Shown here in pieces: positions 18,371-26,872 of a stretch of 64,000 nt of DNA (position 1 is the stretch's first letter; every line of letters begins with the position of its first letter). The DNA is from Bacteroidota bacterium (lineage in GTDB: Bacteria > Bacteroidota > Bacteroidia > Chitinophagales > Chitinophagaceae): positions 496,001 to 560,000 of the forward strand of contig JAFDXX010000004.1 of NCBI GenBank assembly GCA_018267705.1. The letters are read 5' to 3'. The notes under the pieces are model-generated. The model saw nothing but the letters and a program-made list of their open reading frames with translations, did no database searches and had not been told where the DNA came from. The translations under genes were made by a program, and so were the position numbers.

Positions 18371-18670
18371 ATGAAACTTACAGAAGTATTAATAAAACCA
18401 ATTTTAACTGAAAAGGCAAACGGCCAACAGGAAAAATTGCATCGTTATGCTTTTAAGGTAAATAAAAAAGCTAACAAATTAGAAATTAAAAAAGCAGTAG
18501 AAGAGTTTTACGGTGTAACAGTAACAAATGTAAATACTGCAGTGGCTCCGGGAAAAAATAAAACACGCTATACAAAAGCAGGGTTTATTCAAGGGGCAAA
18601 ACCTTCTTACAAAAAAGCTTTTATTACAGTAGCAGAAGGTGAAACAATAGATTTATACGCAAATATTTAA
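18371..18670 (+). CDS. rplW: 50S ribosomal protein L23
   Basis: Tunnel-exit protein forming the docking site for trigger factor and SRP. 99 residues, with the N-terminal LIKPILTEKANGQQEKLHRYAFKV split by the usual KANKLEIKKAVEEFYGVTV. 33 bases after rplD in the same operon. Confidence 0.98.
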   Translation: MKLTEVLIKPILTEKANGQQEKLHRYAFKVNKKANKLEIKKAVEEFYGVTVTNVNTAVAPGKNKTRYTKAGFIQGAKPSYKKAFITVAEGETIDLYANI

Positions 18671-18715
18671 TTATAGCATGCGAAGCTGAAAATTTCGCAA
18701 TAAAAAACTAAAGAA

Positions 18716-19555
18716 ATGGCATTAAAAAAATACAAACCAATTACAGCCGGCACACGTTGGAAAATTGGAAATGCGTATGCAGAAATTACAACATCAACTC
18801 CTGAAAAGAGTTTATTAGAGCCGGTAAAAAAAACAGGTGGCCGTAATGCACAAGGTCGCAGATCAATGCGTTATATTGGTGGAGGGCACAAAAAGCACTA
18901 CCGTATTATTGATTTTAAAAGAAATAAATATAATGTTGAAGCTACAGTAGTTTCAATAGAATACGATCCAAACCGTTCTGCATTTATTGCATTATTAAAT
19001 TATGCCGATGGCGAAAAAAGATACATTTTAGCACCGCAAGGTTTACAAGTAGGTACTAAAGTAGTAAGTGGAGATGAAGTTGCACCAGAAATTGGTAACG
19101 CACTTCAAATGAAGAACATGCCTTTAGGTACAATGATTCACAACATTGAAATGCAACCGGGACAAGGTGGTAAATTAGTAAGAAGTGCAGGTGCTTCTGC
19201 TCAATTAGCCAACAAAGAAGAAAAATATGCTGTTTTAAAAATGCCAAGTGGTGAATTAAGAAAAATTTTAATTAACTGCTATGCAACAATAGGTGTTGTA
19301 TCAAACAGCGATCATAACTTAGAAACAGCCGGTAAAGCAGGTGCAAATCGTTGGAAAGGCATTCGCCCCCGCAACCGAGGTGTGGCAATGAACCCTGTAG
19401 ATCACCCAATGGGTGGTGGTGAAGGTAGAGCTTCAGGAGGCCATCCACGTTCTCGTACAGGAAAATATGCCAAAGGCGAAAAAACAAGAACAAAAGGAAA
19501 AGGTAGCGATAAATTAATTATTCAACGCCGCGACGGAAAAAAATTAACTAAGTAA
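18716..19555 (+). CDS. rplB: 50S ribosomal protein L2
   Basis: Large-subunit core protein required for peptidyl-transferase activity. 279 residues with [21 protein letters not shown], the SH3-like domain, [24 protein letters not shown] and the catalytic-centre histidine region [16 protein letters not shown]. Length and motifs are standard. A structured spacer of 103 bases separates it from rpsS. Confidence 0.99.
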   Translation: MALKKYKPITAGTRWKIGNAYAEITTSTPEKSLLEPVKKTGGRNAQGRRSMRYIGGGHKKHYRIIDFKRNKYNVEATVVSIEYDPNRSAFIALLNYADGEKRYILAPQGLQVGTKVVSGDEVAPEIGNALQMKNMPLGTMIHNIEMQPGQGGKLVRSAGASAQLANKEEKYAVLKMPSGELRKILINCYATIGVVSNSDHNLETAGKAGANRWKGIRPRNRGVAMNPVDHPMGGGEGRASGGHPRSRTGKYAKGEKTRTKGKGSDKLIIQRRDGKKLTK

Positions 19556-19571
19556 TTTAAAAGTTAAAATG

Positions 19572-19641
19572 GTTGCACCACAAGTTGTAGTGTAACAAAT
19601 AAACAAAAGATGTATCTTTTATAAACTCTAAAAGTTACATC
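19572..19641 (+). promoter_or_regulatory. Two hairpins in the rplB-rpsS spacer
   Basis: The first pairs GTTGCAC (19572-19578) with GTGTAAC (19590-19596). The second is a 12-bp stem with a single T-T mismatch: GATGTA-T-CTTTTA (19609-19621) with TAAAAG-T-TACATC (19629-19641), loop TAAACTC. It ends 17 bases before the rpsS start. There is no T run after it, so it is more likely a processing site or protein target than a terminator. Confidence 0.5.
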
Positions 19642-19658
19642 ATAAATATAAAATAAAC

Positions 19659-19928
19659 ATGGCTCGTTCAATTAAAAAAGGACCTTATGTAGATGCTAAC
19701 TTAGATGGGAAAGTGTCTGCTATTAATGAAGGAAAAACAAAAAAGGGTGTTATTAAAACATGGAGTAGAAGAAGCACAATTACTCCTGATTTTGTAGGAC
19801 ACACTTTTGCGGTACACAACGGAAACAAATTCATACCTGTTTATGTAACAGAATTTATGGTAGGTCATAAATTAGGTGAATTTGCACCAACAAGAAACTT
19901 TAAAGGACATTCAGGAAGCAAACAATAA
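19659..19928 (+). CDS. rpsS: 30S ribosomal protein S19
   Basis: Head protein that contacts S13 and A-site tRNA. 89 residues with [36 protein letters not shown] and [12 protein letters not shown]. The order rplB-rpsS-rplV-rpsC is the universal S10 arrangement. Confidence 0.99.
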   Translation: MARSIKKGPYVDANLDGKVSAINEGKTKKGVIKTWSRRSTITPDFVGHTFAVHNGNKFIPVYVTEFMVGHKLGEFAPTRNFKGHSGSKQ

Positions 19929-19940
19929 TCTTATTTGAAG

Positions 19941-19963
19941 TTTCAAATTTCAAATTTCAAATT
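19941..19963 (+). repeat. AT-rich spacer repeat (TTTCAAA)n before rplV
   Basis: Three tandem TTTCAAA-type heptads run up to the rplV leader. The same motif recurs in spacers before rpsQ (21871-21885), rplN (22223-22254) and rplO (26267-26300). Confidence 0.6.
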
Positions 19964-19972
19964 GAATAAAAA

Positions 19973-20317
19973 ATGGAAGCAGTAGCTAAATTAAATAATT
20001 ATCCAACAGGGCCTCGTAAAATGCGTTTATTGGCAGATGTTATTCGTGGAATGGAAGTAGAGAAAGCTTTGGCTATTCTTGAATTTCACCCACAACACAA
20101 TGCTGTACCTTTAGCTAAATTGCTAAAAAGTGCAATAAGCAATTGGGAACAAAAAAATAACGGTGCAAGTGCTGCAGATAGCAACCTTGTTGTAAAAACT
20201 GTTTTTGTAGATGGTGGCAGAATTTTAAAACGTATGCGTCCGGCACCACAAGGCCGCGGATACAGAGTTAAAAAACGCAGCAACCACGTAACATTAATTG
20301 TAGATTCTAAAAATTAA
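19973..20317 (+). CDS. rplV: 50S ribosomal protein L22
   Basis: Tunnel constriction protein that contacts macrolides. 114 residues with [16 protein letters not shown] and the beta-hairpin loop [31 protein letters not shown], which looks wild type. It ends 13 bases before rpsC. Confidence 0.99.
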   Translation: MEAVAKLNNYPTGPRKMRLLADVIRGMEVEKALAILEFHPQHNAVPLAKLLKSAISNWEQKNNGASAADSNLVVKTVFVDGGRILKRMRPAPQGRGYRVKKRSNHVTLIVDSKN

Positions 20318-20330
20318 TTGAAACCATAAT

Positions 20331-21113
20331 ATGGGTCAGAAAGCAAATCCAATTGGTAATAGGTTAGGTATCATCCGCGGATGGGACAGTAACTGGTTTG
20401 GCAGCAAAAATGATTTTGCAGGCAAATTGATTGAGGACAACAAAATCCGTACTTACCTTAATGCACGTATTAACAAAGGCGGCATCTCTAAAATTGTTAT
20501 AGAGCGTACATTAGGAAAACTAATCGTTACCATACACACATCAAAACCAGGTATCATCATCGGTAAAGGTGGTGGTGAAGTTGACCGTGTAAAAGAAGAA
20601 TTAAAAAAATTAACAGGTAAAGACGATGTTCAGATTAACATCTTAGAAATTCGTCGCCCTGAATTAGATGCAACTATTGTAGGCGATACTATTGCCCGCC
20701 AAATAGAAAACCGTATCAACTTTAAACGTGCCACCAAAATGGCTATAGCATCTACACTTCGTATGGGTGCAGAAGGTATTAAAGTAAAATTAAGCGGTCG
20801 TTTAGGCGGTGCAGAAATTGCCCGTAGCGAAGAATTTAAACAAGGTCGTGTTCCATTACATACTTTCCGTATGGATATTGATTATGCAAACGTATTTGCA
20901 CAAACAGTTTACGGAAAAATTGGTATCAAAGTATGGATTTGTAAAGGTGAAGTATTAGGCAAACGTGAGCTAAATCCAAACTTTGTAAGCAAAAATGATG
21001 GTGGTGGAAACGATAGAAGAGAAAGAGGTGGAGACAGAGGAGAGAGAAGAGACAATAACCGTGGCGGAGGAAGAGACAATAACCGTGGCGGAGGAAGAGG
21101 AGGAAGAAATTAA
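20331..21113 (+). CDS. rpsC: 30S ribosomal protein S3 with Arg/Gly-rich C-terminal tail
   Basis: mRNA-entry protein with intrinsic helicase activity. It has an N-terminal KH domain ([14 protein letters not shown] around residues 75-85) and a C-terminal S3 domain ([32 protein letters not shown]). The last ~35 residues form a low-complexity tail rich in R, G, D and N, created in part by a perfect 24-bp tandem duplication. Such a tail is not part of the conserved fold and is probably disordered RNA-binding sequence. Total length is 260 residues. Confidence 0.98.
   Translation: MGQKANPIGNRLGIIRGWDSNWFGSKNDFAGKLIEDNKIRTYLNARINKGGISKIVIERTLGKLIVTIHTSKPGIIIGKGGGEVDRVKEELKKLTGKDDVQINILEIRRPELDATIVGDTIARQIENRINFKRATKMAIASTLRMGAEGIKVKLSGRLGGAEIARSEEFKQGRVPLHTFRMDIDYANVFAQTVYGKIGIKVWICKGEVLGKRELNPNFVSKNDGGGNDRRERGGDRGERRDNNRGGGRDNNRGGGRGGRN
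21051..21098 (+). repeat. 24-bp tandem duplication in the rpsC tail
   Basis: Two perfect copies of a 24-bp unit (21051-21074 and 21075-21098) encode DNNRGGGR twice. Being in frame and perfect, it looks recent or homogenised. Confidence 0.9.
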
Positions 21114-21138
21114 TTAGCACATTTTCAAACTTAGAACA

Positions 21139-21558
21139 ATGTTACAGCCTAAAAGAAGCAAACATAGAAAACAGCAGAAAGGACGCATACGCGAAGTAGC
21201 AAAGCGTGGAACTTCAATTGCATTTGGTTCTTATGCTATAAAAGCTGTTGAACCAGTTTGGTTAACCAACAGACAAATTGAAGCTGCACGTCAGGCAATG
21301 ACACGTGCCATGAAACGTGAAGGTAATGTATGGATACGCGTATTTCCCGACAAAATAATTACCCGCAAACCATTAGAAGTGAGAATGGGTAAAGGTAAAG
21401 GTAATCCCGAATTTTGGGCTGCCGTTGTAGAACCAGGTCGTATCATTTTTGAATGCGATGGTGTTACAGAAGAAACAGCAAAAGAAGCAATGCACTTAGC
21501 ATCTCAAAAATTACCAATTAAAACAAAATTTATTGTTAGAAGAGATTTGCAAGCATAG
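21139..21558 (+). CDS. rplP: 50S ribosomal protein L16
   Basis: Large-subunit protein near the A-site tRNA. 139 residues with [71 protein letters not shown]. Standard length, 25 bases after rpsC. Confidence 0.99.
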   Translation: MLQPKRSKHRKQQKGRIREVAKRGTSIAFGSYAIKAVEPVWLTNRQIEAARQAMTRAMKREGNVWIRVFPDKIITRKPLEVRMGKGKGNPEFWAAVVEPGRIIFECDGVTEETAKEAMHLASQKLPIKTKFIVRRDLQA

Positions 21559-21628
21559 CAAATATGATAACACAATAATGCCGGATTAATCCAAGCATTA
21601 TAATTATCAAACTATCAAATTGAAAAAA

Positions 21629-21838
21629 ATGGCAAACAAAAAATTCGACTTTAATAGAAGCTTAAAAGATATGAACGAAAACGATTTGAAAGCTCGTATT
21701 AAAGAAGATCAACTGAGATTAAAAAAACTTGAATTTGCACACGCAATTTCTCCATTGGAAAACCCAATGACAATTCGCGGTGTAAGAAAAGATATTGCCC
21801 GTTTACAAACGGAATTAAAAAAAAGAACATTGGCATAA
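21629..21838 (+). CDS. rpmC: 50S ribosomal protein L29
   Basis: Small helical protein at the tunnel exit. 69 residues starting MANKKFDFNRSLKDMNENDL, ending in the conserved RGVRKDIARLQTELKKR. The ATG at 21629 is preferred to an in-frame TTG at 21620 because the family begins here and the three extra residues come from the A-rich leader. Confidence 0.98.
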   Translation: MANKKFDFNRSLKDMNENDLKARIKEDQLRLKKLEFAHAISPLENPMTIRGVRKDIARLQTELKKRTLA

Positions 21839-21870
21839 ACCAAATTTGATGATAAGATAACATCAACTCA

Positions 21871-21885
21871 TCAAATTTCAAATTG
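21871..21885 (+). repeat. AT-rich spacer repeat before rpsQ
   Basis: TCAAATTTCAAATTG, a copy of the spacer motif also seen before rplV, rplN and rplO, lies 6 bases from the rpsQ start. Confidence 0.55.
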
Positions 21886-21891
21886 AAAAAA

Positions 21892-22149
21892 ATGGTTGAA
21901 AGAAATTTGCGTAAAACAAGAATTGGTGTTGTAACCAGCGACAAAATGGACAAAACTATTACCGTTGCTGTAGAAAGAAAAGTAAAACACCCTATCTACG
22001 GAAAATTCGTAAAGAAAACTACGAAATTCCATGCTCATGACGAGAAAAGTGAATGCGGCATTGGCGATGTTGTAAAAATTATGGAAACTCGCCCATTAAG
22101 CAAAACTAAACGTTGGAGATTAGTAGAAGTAGTAGAAAAAGCGAAATAA
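21892..22149 (+). CDS. rpsQ: 30S ribosomal protein S17
   Basis: Primary 16S rRNA 5'-domain binding protein with an OB fold. 85 residues starting [22 protein letters not shown], with [19 protein letters not shown] and [18 protein letters not shown]. The ATG at 21892 is preferred over an in-frame TTG at 21883. Confidence 0.98.
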   Translation: MVERNLRKTRIGVVTSDKMDKTITVAVERKVKHPIYGKFVKKTTKFHAHDEKSECGIGDVVKIMETRPLSKTKRWRLVEVVEKAK

Positions 22150-22222
22150 ATTATTTCTAACCTGTTTATAAACAACAGGCAGTTTGAGGTTTGCGATTTG
22201 ACTTCTTACATAAGAATGAAAA

Positions 22223-22254
22223 TATCAAATCTGAAATTTCAAATTTCAAATTTT
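22223..22254 (+). repeat. AT-rich spacer repeat before rplN
   Basis: Imperfect tandem copies of TTTCAAA and ATCAAATCTGAAA lie just before the rplN ATG. A longer rplN reading from 22198 would translate this repeat into a non-conserved peptide. Confidence 0.55.
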
Positions 22255-22260
22255 AAAAAG

Positions 22261-22629
22261 ATGATACAGCAAGAAAGTAGGTTAAATGTAGCTGATAATA
22301 GTGGAGCCAAAGAAGTACTTTGTATTAAAGTACTAGGCAACAGCGGACAAGATTATGCCAAAATAGGAGACAAAATTGTTGTAACCGTAAAAGATGCAAT
22401 ACCAGCCGGAGGCATAAAAAAAGGAACAGTTTCTAAAGCAGTTATTGTACGTACCAAAAATAAATTACGTAGAAAAGACGGTTCATACATCCGCTTTGAT
22501 GATAATGCAGTTGTATTATTAAACAATGCTGATGAGCCAAGAGGCACTCGTATTTTCGGGCCCGTTGCAAGAGAACTACGTGATAAAGGACACATGAAAA
22601 TTATTTCATTAGCACCAGAAGTTCTATAA
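22261..22629 (+). CDS. rplN: 50S ribosomal protein L14
   Basis: Subunit-interface protein. 122 residues starting [19 protein letters not shown], with [29 protein letters not shown] and [13 protein letters not shown]. The start follows homology; the upstream in-frame ATG at 22198 adds residues encoded by a spacer repeat. Confidence 0.98.
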   Translation: MIQQESRLNVADNSGAKEVLCIKVLGNSGQDYAKIGDKIVVTVKDAIPAGGIKKGTVSKAVIVRTKNKLRRKDGSYIRFDDNAVVLLNNADEPRGTRIFGPVARELRDKGHMKIISLAPEVL

Positions 22630-22669
22630 AATAATTAGCTAGTAACTAAAATATAATTTGTTTGAAATG

Positions 22670-22688
22670 CTCAAGGCTAAGCCAAGAG
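22670..22688 (+). promoter_or_regulatory. Symmetric hairpin in the rplN-rplX spacer
   Basis: CTC-AA-GGC-TAA-GCC-AA-GAG forms two 3-bp helices separated by a symmetric AA/AA internal loop. It lies 16 bases before the rplX start. Confidence 0.4.
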
Positions 22689-22704
22689 TTTTAAAGCTAA
22701 AAAA

Positions 22705-23043
22705 ATGACTAACAGATTTAAACCCAAATTCAACATTAAAAAAGGTGATAATGTGGTTGTTATTACCGGAGACGATAAAGACTTAAAAAAGCCACGTAAA
22801 GTGCTACAAGTAATTGTTGATAAAGGGAGAATTGTAGTAGAAGGCGTAAACATTGTTACAAAACATACAAAACCTTCTGCTCAAAACACAAAAGGTGGTA
22901 TTGTAAAAATAGAAGCACCAATAAACATATCAAACGTAATGTTATGGGATGCTAAAGCCAATGCAGCCACCAAAGTAAAACGTACCAGAGAAAACGGAAA
23001 ATTAGTACGTGTAGCAAAAAAATCAGGAGAAGTAATTAAATAA
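22705..23043 (+). CDS. rplX: 50S ribosomal protein L24
   Basis: Early assembly initiator with a KOW domain. 112 residues with FNIKKGDNVVVITGDDKDLKK, VEGVNIVTKHTKPSAQNTKGGIV and INISNVMLWD. Standard for Bacteroidota. Confidence 0.98.
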   Translation: MTNRFKPKFNIKKGDNVVVITGDDKDLKKPRKVLQVIVDKGRIVVEGVNIVTKHTKPSAQNTKGGIVKIEAPINISNVMLWDAKANAATKVKRTRENGKLVRVAKKSGEVIK

Positions 23044-23051
23044 AAACATGC

Positions 23052-23072
23052 TGTTCCGTTGGAAATGGAACA
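23052..23072 (+). promoter_or_regulatory. Hairpin in the rplX-rplE spacer
   Basis: TGTTCC (23052-23057) pairs with GGAACA (23067-23072) around a nine-base loop, 14 bases before the rplE ATG and not followed by a T run. Confidence 0.4.
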
Positions 23073-23086
23073 ATAATAAATAAACT

Positions 23087-23656
23087 ATGAGTACAGCAAA
23101 ATATTCACCAAGGTTAGCAGATAAATACAAAAAAGATGTAGTACCTGCTTTAATGAAAAAATTTGCTTATAAAAGCATTATGCAAACACCTAAATTGGAG
23201 AAAATTTGCATCAATCGAGGTGTAAACGGTGCGGTAAACGATAAAAAATTAATTGATGTAGCCGTTGCAGAATTAGAGCAAATTACCGGACAAAAAGTAA
23301 TTCCCACTACAAGTAAAAAAGATATCTCAAACTTTAAACTTCGTAAAGGAATGCCTATTGGTGCAAAAGTTACTTTACGCGGAGAAAAAATGTACGAATT
23401 TTTAGACAGATTAGTAAGTGTAGCATTGCCACGTGTACGTGACTTTAAAGGAATTAGTGATAAAGCATTTGATGGAAGAGGCAATTACACTTTAGGCGTA
23501 ACCGAACAAATAATCTTCCCTGAAATAGATATTGATAAAGTGAGCAAGATAACAGGTATGGATATAACTTTTGTAACAACAGCAAAAAGTAACGATGAAG
23601 CTTACGAATTGTTGAAAGAGTTAGGAATGCCTTTCAAAAACATTAAAAACAATTAA
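23087..23656 (+). CDS. rplE: 50S ribosomal protein L5
   Basis: 5S rRNA binding protein of the central protuberance. 189 residues with [45 protein letters not shown] and the FPEIDIDKV segment. 11 bases before rpsN. Confidence 0.99.
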   Translation: MSTAKYSPRLADKYKKDVVPALMKKFAYKSIMQTPKLEKICINRGVNGAVNDKKLIDVAVAELEQITGQKVIPTTSKKDISNFKLRKGMPIGAKVTLRGEKMYEFLDRLVSVALPRVRDFKGISDKAFDGRGNYTLGVTEQIIFPEIDIDKVSKITGMDITFVTTAKSNDEAYELLKELGMPFKNIKNN

Positions 23657-23667
23657 TTAGAAATAGC

Positions 23668-23937
23668 ATGGCAAAAAAATCAATAGTTGCCCGTCAGGCC
23701 AAACGTGAAGCATTGGTTGAAAAATATGCTGAAAAAAGAACAGCATTAAAAGCAGCAGGAGATTACGCAGCTTTAGATAAACTACCTAAAAATGCATCTC
23801 CGGTACGTTTAAAAAACCGTTGCCAACTTACAGGCAGACCTAAAGGATACATGAGATTTTTTGGTTTGTCCAGAATAATGTTCCGCGACATGGCATTAAA
23901 TGGTAAAATACCAGGTGTAAAAAAAGCAAGCTGGTAA
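23668..23937 (+). CDS. rpsN: 30S ribosomal protein S14, zinc-free type
   Basis: Head protein of the small subunit. 89 residues, long form, with [30 protein letters not shown] and terminal VKKASW. The single cysteine shows this is the C-minus paralogue that does not need the CxxC zinc knuckle. Confidence 0.98.
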   Translation: MAKKSIVARQAKREALVEKYAEKRTALKAAGDYAALDKLPKNASPVRLKNRCQLTGRPKGYMRFFGLSRIMFRDMALNGKIPGVKKASW

Positions 23938-23954
23938 TTAACAAACTATAACTT

Positions 23955-23968
23955 CCCGACGTGTCGGG
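23955..23968 (+). promoter_or_regulatory. GC-rich palindrome in the rpsN-rpsH spacer
   Basis: CCCGA-CGTG-TCGGG is a compact hairpin, much richer in GC than its surroundings, with no T run. Only one copy is in this window. It could be a member of a dispersed palindromic family or a local RNA element. Confidence 0.45.
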
Positions 23969-24011
23969 ATGCATAGAAACAATATTTAGAACTGATTTTA
24001 ATTATAACACA

Positions 24012-24410
24012 ATGGTAACTGATCCTATTGCAGATTTTTTAACAAGGGTTCGCAACGCACAAATGGCGGGTCACAGAATAGTAGAAATACCTGCTTCTAA
24101 TTTAAAGAAAAGAATTACAGAAATTTTGTACGAACAAGGCTACATCTTAAAATACAAATTTGAAGATGACAGCAAACAAGGTATAATTAAAATTGCATTG
24201 AAATACGATGCAGTTACAAAACAACCTGCTATTCGTTCTTTAGAAAGAGTTAGCCGCCCCGGTTTACGTACTTATGCAAAACCAACCGAAATTAAAAGAG
24301 TAATTAACGGATTAGGTATTGCAATCATCAGTACATCAAAAGGCGTATTAACCGATAAGCAAGCAAAAGTGCAAAATGTTGGCGGAGAAGTTCTTTGCTA
24401 CATTAGCTAA
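24012..24410 (+). CDS. rpsH: 30S ribosomal protein S8
   Basis: Central-domain 16S rRNA binder and, in E. coli, repressor of the spc operon. 132 residues starting MVTDPIADFLTRVRNAQMAGH, with ISTSKGVLTDKQAKVQNVGGEVLCYI. The ATG at 24012 is set by homology; an upstream in-frame start at 23961 falls inside the palindrome. Confidence 0.98.
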   Translation: MVTDPIADFLTRVRNAQMAGHRIVEIPASNLKKRITEILYEQGYILKYKFEDDSKQGIIKIALKYDAVTKQPAIRSLERVSRPGLRTYAKPTEIKRVINGLGIAIISTSKGVLTDKQAKVQNVGGEVLCYIS

Positions 24411-24539
24411 TTATAAAATAGGATACATGATAATGGTATCATATTAAAAAAATAACGATGACAATTAAGCCTTCTGTACGGGGCTGAACACATCAAAACA
24501 TTATCAAAACATAAATTATAGAAATATCAAATTAAAATT

Positions 24540-25094
24540 ATGTCTCGTATAGGAAAACAACCCATTACAGTTCCAAACGGAGTTACCGTTACAGTTGGAG
24601 CCGATAATGTAGTTACAGTGAAAGGATCAAAAGGAGAATTAAAACAAGTAATTGACCGCGATATTAAAATTGAAGTAAAAGATAATACCGTTTTAATAAC
24701 TCGTCCAACAGATCAAATACGCCACCGTGCAATGCATGGTTTGTATAGAGCTTTAATTGCAAACTTAGTTAAAGGAGTAACCGAAGGATACAAAAAAGAA
24801 TTAGAATTGGTAGGGGTGGGTTTTAAAGCAGCAAACACCGGAAATATATTAGATCTTTCTTTAGGTTATTCTCACAATATAATTTTTGAAATACCCAAAG
24901 AATTAAAAGTTGCAACTGCTACCGAAAAAGGTAAAAATCCATTAATTACTTTAGAAGGTACAGATAAGCAATTATTAGGTCAGGTAGCTGCTAAGCTAAG
25001 AAGCTTACGTAAACCTGAACCATACAAAGGAAAAGGTGTTAAATACACTGAAGAAGTATTAAGAAGAAAAGCAGGAAAAGCTGCAGGTAAATAA
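24540..25094 (+). CDS. rplF: 50S ribosomal protein L6
   Basis: Protein at the base of the L7/L12 stalk near the sarcin-ricin loop. 184 residues, MSRIGKQPITVPNGVTVTV, two similar domains and the C-terminal KPEPYKGKGVKYTEEVLRRKAGKA. The 129-base gap after rpsH is AT-rich and has weak dyads only. Confidence 0.99.
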   Translation: MSRIGKQPITVPNGVTVTVGADNVVTVKGSKGELKQVIDRDIKIEVKDNTVLITRPTDQIRHRAMHGLYRALIANLVKGVTEGYKKELELVGVGFKAANTGNILDLSLGYSHNIIFEIPKELKVATATEKGKNPLITLEGTDKQLLGQVAAKLRSLRKPEPYKGKGVKYTEEVLRRKAGKAAGK

Positions 25095-25109
25095 TAAGAT
25101 TTGAAAATA

Positions 25110-25132
25110 TTCTTCCGGCAGCATCGGAAGAA
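25110..25132 (+). promoter_or_regulatory. Hairpin in the rplF-rplR spacer
   Basis: Perfect 8-bp stem TTCTTCCG (25110-25117) with CGGAAGAA (25125-25132), loop GCAGCAT, ending 14 bases before the rplR start. No T run follows. Confidence 0.5.
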
Positions 25133-25146
25133 ACAAACAGCATACA

Positions 25147-25500
25147 ATGAATACTAAATCTGAACAAAGGCAAAAAATAAAATACCGCATTCGTAAAAAA
25201 ATTAGCGGCACTGCTTCAAAACCGAGATTATCTGTTTACAGAAGCAATGCAGAAATTTATGCCCAATTAATTGATGATGTAACAGGTGTTACATTAGCAT
25301 CAGCATCTTCAAAAGATAAAAATATTGCTGCACAAAAAGTAAATAAAACCGAAAAATCTAAATTAGTTGGCGGTGCAGTTGCTCAAAAAGCAATTGAATT
25401 AGGTTTATCGGCAGTAGTTTTTGATCGTGGAGGAAACTTATATCACGGTCGTGTTAAAGCAGTAGCAGAAGGTGCAAGAGAGGGAGGATTGAAATTCTAA
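25147..25500 (+). CDS. rplR: 50S ribosomal protein L18
   Basis: 5S rRNA binding protein. 117 residues with [29 protein letters not shown] and [36 protein letters not shown]. 25 bases before rpsE. Confidence 0.99.
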   Translation: MNTKSEQRQKIKYRIRKKISGTASKPRLSVYRSNAEIYAQLIDDVTGVTLASASSKDKNIAAQKVNKTEKSKLVGGAVAQKAIELGLSAVVFDRGGNLYHGRVKAVAEGAREGGLKF

Positions 25501-25525
25501 TTAAAAAATATTAATTTTTTAGATA

Positions 25526-26044
25526 ATGTCTAAAGTAGTTGAAAAAATAAAAGCAAGTGGCGATGTTGAGTTAAAAGAAAAAGTAGTTGCCATAAACCGT
25601 GTAGTAAAAACTACAAAAGGTGGACGTACATTCTCATTCTCTGCCTTAGTGGTTGTAGGTAATGAAAACGGAGTTGTTGGACAAGGCTTAGGTAAAGCAA
25701 AAGAAGTACAAGAAGCTATTACAAAAGGCATTGAAGATGCTAAAAAGAACTTAGTAAAAGTTCCTATTATGCATGGTACAATACCTCACGAACAATGGTC
25801 AAAAGCAGGTGCTGCAAAGGTTTTAATTAAACCTGCTGCACATGGTGCCGGCGTAATTGCAGGGGGTAGTATGCGTGCAGTTTTAGAAAGTGCAGGTATT
25901 ACAGACGTATTAGCTAAAAGTCTTGGTTCTGCTAATCCTCATAACGTGGTTAAAGCAACTATTAAAGCTTTAACTTCTTTAAGAGAGCCGGTACAAGTTG
26001 CTAAAACACGCCATTTAAAATTGAGCAAAGTTTTTAACGGATAA
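25526..26044 (+). CDS. rpsE: 30S ribosomal protein S5
   Basis: Fidelity protein at the mRNA channel. 172 residues with the dsRBD-like [39 protein letters not shown] and [24 protein letters not shown]. Confidence 0.99.
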   Translation: MSKVVEKIKASGDVELKEKVVAINRVVKTTKGGRTFSFSALVVVGNENGVVGQGLGKAKEVQEAITKGIEDAKKNLVKVPIMHGTIPHEQWSKAGAAKVLIKPAAHGAGVIAGGSMRAVLESAGITDVLAKSLGSANPHNVVKATIKALTSLREPVQVAKTRHLKLSKVFNG

Positions 26045-26084
26045 AAATATGAACGCAAAATTTCATATTTTAAATTAATTACAC

Positions 26085-26267
26085 ATGAAGAAGATAAAAA
26101 TAACTTTAGTAAAAAGCCCTATTGATAGACCTCAACGCCAAAAGTTGACGTTACAAGCTTTAGGCTTAAATAAAACCAACTCTTCAAAAGAAGTAGAAGC
26201 TACTCCACAAATTTTAGGAATGGTTAATAAAGTAAACCATTTAGTAAAAGTTGAAGAATTAGCTTAA
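26085..26267 (+). CDS. rpmD: 50S ribosomal protein L30
   Basis: Small 60-residue protein with KITLVKSPIDRPQRQKLTLQALGL and the C-terminal ILGMVNKVNHLVKVEEL. Typical size and place between rpsE and rplO. Confidence 0.98.
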   Translation: MKKIKITLVKSPIDRPQRQKLTLQALGLNKTNSSKEVEATPQILGMVNKVNHLVKVEELA

Positions 26268-26300
26268 TTGAATTTCTAATTTGAATTTCAAATTTTAAAT
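26267..26300 (+). repeat. AT-rich spacer repeat before rplO
   Basis: Alternating AATTTCTAATTTGAATTTCA units related to the motif before rplV, rpsQ and rplN. It begins at the rpmD stop. Confidence 0.5.
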
Positions 26301-26347
26301 AATTGCGAGGGGCGATTTTCCCGTAAGTACAAAATCAAAAAAACAAA

Positions 26348-26797
26348 ATGAAACTACACACTCTCAAACCGGCAGAAGGTTCTACACACAAAGAAAAAAG
26401 ATTAGGTCGTGGTGAAGCAAGCGGTAAAGGCGGCACTTCTACAAAAGGTAATAAAGGTAGCCAAAGCCGTGCAGGTTATCAACGTAAAAATGCTCACGAA
26501 GGTGGTCAAATGCCTATTCAACGTCGTATTCCTAAACGTGGTTTTAAAAACCCCGGAAGAGTTGAATATGTTGTATTTAATTTAGGACAGATAGAACAAC
26601 TTCAAGAAAAATATTCTTTCAATGAATTTTCTCTTGAAAACTTATATATTAACGGGTTAATTAACCGAACAGCCAAAGTGAAAATATTAGCAACAGGCGA
26701 ACTCAAAACAAAACTTGCTTTCAAAGTACACGCAATAAGCGAGAAAGCTAAGTTAGCAATTGAAGCAGCCGGCGGCAGTGTTGAAATTGTAAAGTAA
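26348..26797 (+). CDS. rplO: 50S ribosomal protein L15
   Basis: Large-subunit assembly protein. 149 residues with MKLHTLKPAEGSTHKEKRLGRGEASGKGGTS region, QMPIQRRIPKRGFKNPGRVEY and the C-terminal domain. Followed by a terminator-like hairpin before secY. Confidence 0.98.
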   Translation: MKLHTLKPAEGSTHKEKRLGRGEASGKGGTSTKGNKGSQSRAGYQRKNAHEGGQMPIQRRIPKRGFKNPGRVEYVVFNLGQIEQLQEKYSFNEFSLENLYINGLINRTAKVKILATGELKTKLAFKVHAISEKAKLAIEAAGGSVEIVK

Positions 26798-26814
26798 ATT
26801 CTGCTAAATTGCAC

Positions 26815-26838
26815 GGTGCATCAGCGATGCACCTTTTT
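26815..26838 (+). terminator. Terminator-like hairpin between rplO and secY
   Basis: Perfect 8-bp stem GGTGCATC (26815-26822) with GATGCACC (26826-26833), loop AGC, then five T residues. It lies inside the operon, 34 bases before the secY start, so it may attenuate secY relative to the ribosomal genes. Confidence 0.7.
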
Positions 26839-26872
26839 GGTTTATAGGCATTAACTTTTCAAAGAAACATCA

